64,000 nt of DNA, from assembly GCA_009760855.2 (NCBI GenBank), contig WPIO01000010.1:1322501-1386500 (forward strand), read 5' to 3'. This document shows positions 59,151 to 64,000 of this stretch, piece by piece. Source of the DNA: Cristatella mucedo. Its lineage: Eukaryota; Bryozoa; Phylactolaemata; Cristatellidae. The position numbers were made by a program, and so were the translations under genes. The notes below the pieces were generated by a model. That model ran no database searches and was not told the DNA's origin. It saw nothing but the letters and a program-made list of their open reading frames with translations. How positions within the stretch are numbered: the first letter of the stretch is position 1; each line of letters starts with the position of its first letter.

Positions 59151-60814
59151 CACTTGATACAGTGCCGTCAGAGAACTCGATCTCTTTTCATGCACTTTAC
59201 AATTGCTGCAAAGGAAGCTGATCGAATGGTTAATGGTCGCATGCTCAATAAACAACGAGAATAACAAGGTTAGGGGTGACATGTACAGGGTGATCATGCA
59301 AGTGTAGTTAGTGGCAGCATGCAGTGTAAACATGCATAAGCACATAAAGGACGAATCATATAGACCCACTAAATGCTGTCATAAATAGGTGTATTTTCAA
59401 GTTCTTTTTAAATGTGGACAAGTCAGGAGACGTCGTGAAGCAGGATGGGAGTGAGTTCCAGGCTTTCGGAGCATGCAAACTAAAGGCACGGTCTCTAAAG
59501 GATTTGAGGTTTGTACGAAGTATAGTTAAACACTTAGATTCCGAAAAGTGGGTGGAACGATGCTTAGCTTGGTTGGGGAGAAGATCTGATAGTTAGGCTG
59601 GAGATAAAGAATGATGTGACCTAAAAGTGAGTGACAAAACCTGAGGTCGATGTGTTGCTTGACTGGGAGCCAGTGCAGGTCAGCTCGAAGTGGTGTAATA
59701 TGGCAACGGCCATTGCTCACGACGGACAAGCCTAGCTGCAGAGTTGGTCACTGGCTGTGAGGGCCTGAGTGCACGTGCCGGTAATTCAGCAAGCAGTGAG
59801 TTACAGAAGTCAAGACAGGATGCCACAAAAGCATGGACCAGTTTAGAAGTGATATCCCTGTACTTAGAAGCCCAATGTTTAGCATGGTTATCTAGCTGAA
59901 AGTAGGCAGACTTGACTGGGAGCTGATGTGGTCGTCCAACAAAAGGTCACTTTAGAACATGACACTTAGATTTCGTGCAGATTTACCAGGAGATCTGCTG
60001 GCAAAGCCGACTTTGAGCATTAGCCTTTCAATATCTGAATCACACTGGGCTCGCCCCTAACTAGTAAGTTGGTTTTATCATCATTCAATTTAAGAAATCT
60101 TGCTGCCATCCATGTGAGGATGTCATTAATACATGCAGCAAGGGAGTTGAGGCAATTTGAAGTGCTGAAGGGCTGGGAGGGATCAAAGCAAAGGTACAGC
60201 TGAATGTCATTCACATAAAAGTGAAATGGTGCCTTCTTGTCTTGCTTGGAGACTGCTATTGGGTGACAGTGTTCTTAATCTTGTTTGTCATCGAAATCCA
60301 TGTTGTGCCGGATGTGCACTTCAAAACCTTGCAGTTTTTCTACTAATGTAAAAAATGATGATACGAAATTTATTGAGAACCTAATTCTCTTATATGCACT
60401 TTGCATGAGACTGGAAATTTGTACTTTGAATTTTTGCACTGAGCATGTGGGCTTGATGCAAACTCCAATGTCAGTTCCGAAAGCCTTCCAGAAACGGTAT
60501 CCCATCCTGCCGTACTTATCGTAATCCATCTATTGACATTTGGGCAGCTATGACAACTTAATTGTGGCAATAGCTGCACCTTCTTCCATAGTCTGTTTGT
60601 TGACTATGTATCGTTCCATGTGCAGTATTGATCTAGTGCATTATGAATTTATTGCATGCCGTGCTGAAATTGGTAGTAATTTGTAATCGATCTCCACTTG
60701 AACTTACAGTGCATACCAAAGAAACCTATTTTCGTTATGACGTGGCCTGGAAGAGACCCCAGCCTTACGTCTGTTATGCTGAACTCACATATGGACGTCG
60801 TGCCGGTGTTTGCG
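53342..60814 (+). CDS. ACY1: Aminoacylase-1, exons 1-3 (5' part)
   Basis: ACY1 is a cytosolic zinc-dependent M20-family peptidase that hydrolyses N-acyl-L-amino acids to free amino acids. Exon 1 (53342-53420) starts [11 protein letters not shown] and contains [17 protein letters not shown]. Exon 2 (56649-56713) contains [19 protein letters not shown]. Exon 3 (60710-60814) contains [20 protein letters not shown], whose SHxD is the first zinc-ligand motif of the family. Phases are 1 then 0, all donors are GT and acceptors AG, and 83 codons join without a stop. These align along their length with the N-terminus of animal aminoacylase-1, about 400 residues in full. The next expected exon, with the RGAQDMK block, was not found to the window's end. 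Introns hold LINEs, SINEs and microsatellites. Confidence 0.9.
53421..55130. other. ACY1 intron 1, no further feature
   Basis: No exon or repeat is supported in this first 1.7 kb of the 3.2 kb intron. Confidence 0.5.
55134..55199. repeat. (CA)n microsatellite
   Basis: About 32 CA units lie in ACY1 intron 1. The overlapping His-Thr repeat frame is not a gene. Confidence 0.97.
55320..55475 (+). mobile_element. SINE family A
   Basis: The head is AAGGTAAGGCAGTTGC, CACGACCTCGGTCCTGAGGT and GTGGGTTTGAAACCTGC (B-box-like). The body is GGGCAATCCTGTATCGC, GTGATAGTCATTAAG and GTTGTTAAATCAG. It is followed by ATTATT. Confidence 0.75.
55895..56050 (+). mobile_element. L2-type LINE 3' tail fragment
   Basis: It includes the CATGTCACCCCTAACCAT block of the 3'UTR and a terminal hairpin with a shortened end (AATGCCTAGAGAGAGATTGA...TCTCTAGGCGATATATCAA), then ATT repeats. 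It lies in ACY1 intron 1. Confidence 0.8.
57030..57215 (+). mobile_element. SINE family B
   Basis: The head is CATAGGCTCGGTGGCTAGGG, with B-box-like GGCTCAAGCCC near 57,132. The tail is AGCACCTGAACAGAGATTAA...CTCTTAGGGTGCTATAAAA, whose AGCACC/GGTGCT stem is perfectly paired. An AATTATAATTATAA 3' end follows. Confidence 0.8.
57459..57637. repeat. (TG)n microsatellite with interruptions
   Basis: A ~180 bp TG tract with GCAC and GCGCGC interruptions lies in ACY1 intron 2. All long Cys-Val or His-Thr frames here are artefacts. Confidence 0.97.
57638..59105. other. ACY1 intron 2, no further feature
   Basis: No exon or repeat is supported. Confidence 0.5.
59110..60218 (-). mobile_element. L2-type LINE, older decayed copy
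   Basis: The 3' AAT repeats, hairpin and 3'UTR are followed by RT coding sequence with many frameshifts. Recognisable blocks include [18 protein letters not shown] and [19 protein letters not shown]. It is more diverged than the copies at 42,790, 48,308 and 62,328. It lies in ACY1 intron 2. Confidence 0.85.
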
Positions 60815-60944
60815 GTAAGCTATGGCTGGCCGACTCAAATTCACCTGCCACCATCCAGATGTGATGTAGAGGTCGACTTCAGTGCCATCTGTAGTGAAAG
60901 CATGTCTGAGTTCAATTTGTTTAACCTATTTTGGCTCTACATTC

Positions 60945-61110
60945 TGGCAAGACATTCTGGCAGAATCTTATAGAAAATACTGTCCATCATTTTCTTACCC
61001 AAGCAGCATTATAGGCAGGCGTATTTTGGCTAAACAATGCTTGTACTCACGGTTGTGAGAGTGATCGAGCACTGAAAAATGGGTAGAGGAAAGAGGGGGG
61101 CAAGTGTGTC
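60945..61110 (+). repeat. Unoccupied copy of a ~165 bp duplicated segment
   Basis: It starts CTGGCAAGACATTCTGG(C/T)AGA and runs to the GA-rich part ending near GGGGGGCAAGTGTG. The second copy is 62,266-62,327 plus 63,549-63,660, interrupted by a LINE. It lies in ACY1 intron 3. Confidence 0.8.
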
Positions 61111-62265
61111 TCTCTTTTCGATTGCTCTTTGCTTTTGATTGCAGTTTTATGACATCCTATGTTCCTGTTGCTGGTATAGCAATTCACGTGGCAGTATAGG
61201 TACATGCCGGATATGCATATAGCTGTTAATCATGCGTTGATGCTTCTTCTTCGATCAGAGTGTATGCACAGTGTAGCAGTACTCACGTTCATATCTGTTC
61301 CTTACTGATCCCGTGTTGTGTGATTGGCTTGGGCACCTCTTCTGGTCATGCGTGGTTCCTTGGGGCAGCTATTTTAAAATTGGTATTTTAAAATGTCTTT
61401 TAAAAAGCATTGTTATTTCTGATTTTCAGAACATTTTTTATAACTTTATTTTTTCAAAGTAAAATTACTATAATAATAGTGCACGCACTACTGCCAGCTC
61501 CTACAGTCCGGGCCTTTTTTGTCCACTCTACTCAGCTCAAGGGAGTTCTTTCCAAGAAGCACACAATCGCGTGTATCGACCTTTTGGTTGAAACCGGTTA
61601 CATCGAATAGGAAAACGCCCAAGAGAAACTTGGACAGCAACTAAAGAAGAAATGGAGGATGATCAGCAAAAAGATGGCAGGTGAAAGAAAATGATGGGGG
61701 GTAACATTAAGGATCAAATACAGCTTGCCTACGAGCTTGGGAACATTCGGGATCAATATTTAGTTGGCGAGGAGTTGAAGGAGATTGTCATGGAAGAAGG
61801 CAATATCTCATTTAAATATTAAAAAATTAAAATGTATTTTGAAATGCGGTAATGCCTCCAGCAAATAAAAACGAAACACCAGTTGGATCTCAATTGATTC
61901 AGGACCTAGAGAACTTTTCACAAACCGCTGCAACGTACTTCCTTTTCTGCATATGTGCAGTGCCTAAACAGAGATTTAGTTATCCTAGGGCACTACAAGA
62001 ATGTCTTATTAATGTTAATATTGTGACCAGCCATAGAACAGATTTGCATATGAACCAGTAGAACCAGATCCTCATAGAGGCAACTCTACATAGGTCGCCG
62101 ACTTGCTTGTTTCTTCTGCATGAAAGTGGATATGCCATGTGACTCTTGCCGTAGTGCAGGCAATCTTGTAGTGCCAGTGGCAAGAGTTTTGCTGTACCAG
62201 CTGTTCCCAAGTGTACCAGAGGTTCTGCATCTCCTGCACAGCAAAATCCCAATTCTGTTCAGCAG
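61111..62265. other. ACY1 intron 3; two weak open stretches
   Basis: 61,410-61,610 ends ...LKGVLSKKHTIACIDLLVET, and about 61,694-61,822 reads MMGGNIKDQIQLAYELGNIR... to a TAA. Both look protein-like but show no known domain and no joined splice structure, so I do not call genes. Confidence 0.3.
61950..62012 (+). mobile_element. SINE family B tail fragment
   Basis: Only the 3' hairpin is present: AGTGCCTAAACAGAGATT...GTTATCCTAGGGCACTAC. Its stem AGTGCC/GGCACT differs from other copies but remains paired. Confidence 0.65.
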
Positions 62266-62327
62266 ACTGGCAAGACATTCTGGTAGAATCTTATAGAAAA
62301 TACTGGCCATCATTTCCGTACCAAACC

Positions 62328-63548
62328 AGCATAATATTAATAGTGCACTTGATAAAGCGCCCTCAGAGAACTTAATCTCTTTCTAGGCGCTTTACATTTG
62401 CTGCAAAGGGATGGTGAGGAATATTATGCTTGATAAACAACATTGATAACATGGTTAGGGGTGACATGCACAGGGTCAGCATGCAAATGTAGTTAGTGGC
62501 AGCATGCACTGTGTCAGCACGCATAAGCACATCAAAGAAGAATCACAGGGACCCACTAAATACTGTCCTAAATAGGTGTTTTTAAGTTCTTTTTAAATGT
62601 AGTCAGGTCAGGGGATGTTTTGACGCAGGTCGGGAGGGAGTTCCAGGCTTTGGGAGCAGACGAACTAAATGCACAGTCTCCAAAGGATTTGAGGTTTGTA
62701 CGAGGTATTGGTAGACTGTTGAATTCCGAAAAGCAGGTGGTATGATGCTTAGCCTGGTGGGGGAGTAGATCTGAGCGATAAGCTGGAGCAAAAGAATGAA
62801 GTGACCTAAAAGTGAGCGACAAAACCTTGAAATCAATCCGTTGCTTGACTGGTAGCCAGTACAGGTCGGCGAGAAATGGTGTGATGTGGCAACTGCAACG
62901 CTCACGACAGACAAGCCTAGCTGCAGAGTTTTGCACCAGCTGCAATGCCGGATCGCACATGCCGGTAAGCCAGTAAGCAGTGAGTTGCAGAAGTCGAGAC
63001 AGGATGTCACGAATGCATGGACCAATTTAGACGTGGTATCTTATCTAAACAAGCCCGAATTTTAGCAATGTTAAGTAGCTGAAAATAGGCAGATTTGACT
63101 GTGGAGCTGATATTGTCGTCTAGCGAGGTTGCTTTGGAACATGATACCTAGATTTTGAGCTGATTCGACAGGAGATATGCTGGCTGAGCCAATTTTGAGT
63201 ATCAGCCTTTCCAATTTCTGTATCACACTGGGTTTGCCCATAACTAGTAAGTCAGTTTTATCATCATTTAGTCTTAGAAAATTTGCTGCCATCCATGTGG
63301 GGATGTCATCAATGCATGCAGCAAGTGAGTTTAGAGAATTTGAGGTGCTCGAAGGCTGGGATGGATCAAAGCAACGGTACAACTGAGTCATCCACATAGA
63401 ATTGAAAGCCTAGATTGTGCTTGGCAATCACATCAGCAAGAGGGCAAGTATAAGCCGTGAAAGAGGGCAAGTATAAGCCGTGAAATGAACCGGACCTAGC
63501 ACTGAGCCCTGTGCCACCCCATATTTCAGAGGTACCTCGGATGATCTT
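62328..63548 (-). mobile_element. L2-type LINE nested in duplicated segment
   Basis: It has a hairpin with the perfect stem AAAGCGCC/GGCGCTTT (62,356-62,397), a 3'UTR, a C-terminal RT block ([19 protein letters not shown]), an RT middle block (HVDDS-like in place of YADD, frameshifted) and a 5' end near the RVxGAVLGPVHF-equivalent region. A 23 bp tandem duplication is at 63,440-63,485. The insertion boundaries are set by comparison with the unoccupied copy at 60,945-61,110. Confidence 0.88.
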
Positions 63549-63700
63549 TGCCTTATATGCTGGGCATATTTTTGCTAAGAAATGCTTGTACTCACGGCTA
63601 TGACAGTGATCCAGCACTGAAAGATAGAGGGAGAGAGAGGGTGAAGTGTGTGTGTGTGTGTGTGTTTGTGTGTGTGTGCGCGTGCGTGCGTCTGTGTGCA
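63549..63700 (+). repeat. Second half of the duplicated segment, plus TG repeat
   Basis: It matches 61,010-61,110 (AATGCTTGTACTCACGG, GTGATC(C/G)AGCACTGAAA) and then expands into a TG/CG-containing repeat at 63,645-63,700 that the first copy lacks. Confidence 0.75.
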
Positions 63701-64000
63701 AGGGAATGAATAAAAATAAATGCAAGCAGCTAAAAAAGAAGCTATGTGTATTATTTCTTAAATCTGTAGCCTGACTTTTTAAGCAAGTACACGGCACCTG
63801 ACCAGATCTGTGACATATGCTGCACCTGCCACTTGACTCTTGTTACTTGTGTGTTGATTTGCTTGATCGTTAAAATATTTACTCTAGCTCAACCACCTGG
63901 CTGGTCGAGATAATTTCTGTACTATGAGGTAACTACCCAGGCTGCTCTGTCGATAATTTATACAGTACCATTGAACTTAAAAAAGCGTGCGAATCTACCT
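63701..64000. other. No feature seen
   Basis: The end of the window; presumably still ACY1 intron 3. No exon is recognised. Confidence 0.4.

Overview
The window is eukaryotic and most likely from an invertebrate animal. Its coding sequence is broken into short exons with GT-AG introns, and it carries many 5'-truncated LINEs with (ATT)n-type tails, tRNA-derived SINEs, a solo-LTR-like element and long dinucleotide tracts. The recognisable genes are animal-type: SEC16 (COPII coat scaffold) and ACY1 (aminoacylase-1). I cannot place the phylum from the sequence.

Layout. 1-940: the 3' end of an unrecognised plus-strand gene, with a LINE fragment upstream. About 1,995-7,565: an N-terminal SEC16-like segment on the plus strand (segment A), with stops. 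7,835-19,735 and 26,981-45,283: the two arms of a large inverted duplication. The left arm holds a decayed C-terminal SEC16 copy on the minus strand, the right arm another copy on the plus strand. The arms are separated by about 7.2 kb of non-coding sequence with a GGCA tetranucleotide tract and degenerate ~1 kb tandem units. The right arm is longer because it gained LINEs, a ~160 bp element and a second N-terminal SEC16 segment (A', about 29,485-32,602) placed between two copies of a ~390 bp piece of the gene. 45,283-53,341: repeat-rich sequence with a LINE, SINEs and a 1,086 bp LTR-like element. 53,342 to beyond 60,814: the first three exons of ACY1, in phase and apparently intact. The rest of that gene is not found in the window.

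The two SEC16 copies are damaged in different places. The right copy keeps an intact, phase-consistent central conserved domain over five exons (26,720-28,642), but downstream it has a 57 bp deletion, a 1 bp deletion, a TGA stop and a 71 bp net frameshift. The left copy is mostly open in those downstream exons but has two stops and a frameshift in the central domain, and its upstream end stops at a LINE tail. Neither is a complete gene within this window, so a functional SEC16 would have to lie elsewhere, or the assembly would have to be wrong here.

The paralogous arms act as an internal control: several insertions can be read against an empty site in the other copy. The LINE family and one SINE family share a 3'-terminal hairpin whose stem shows compensatory changes, which points to a LINE-SINE mobilisation partnership.
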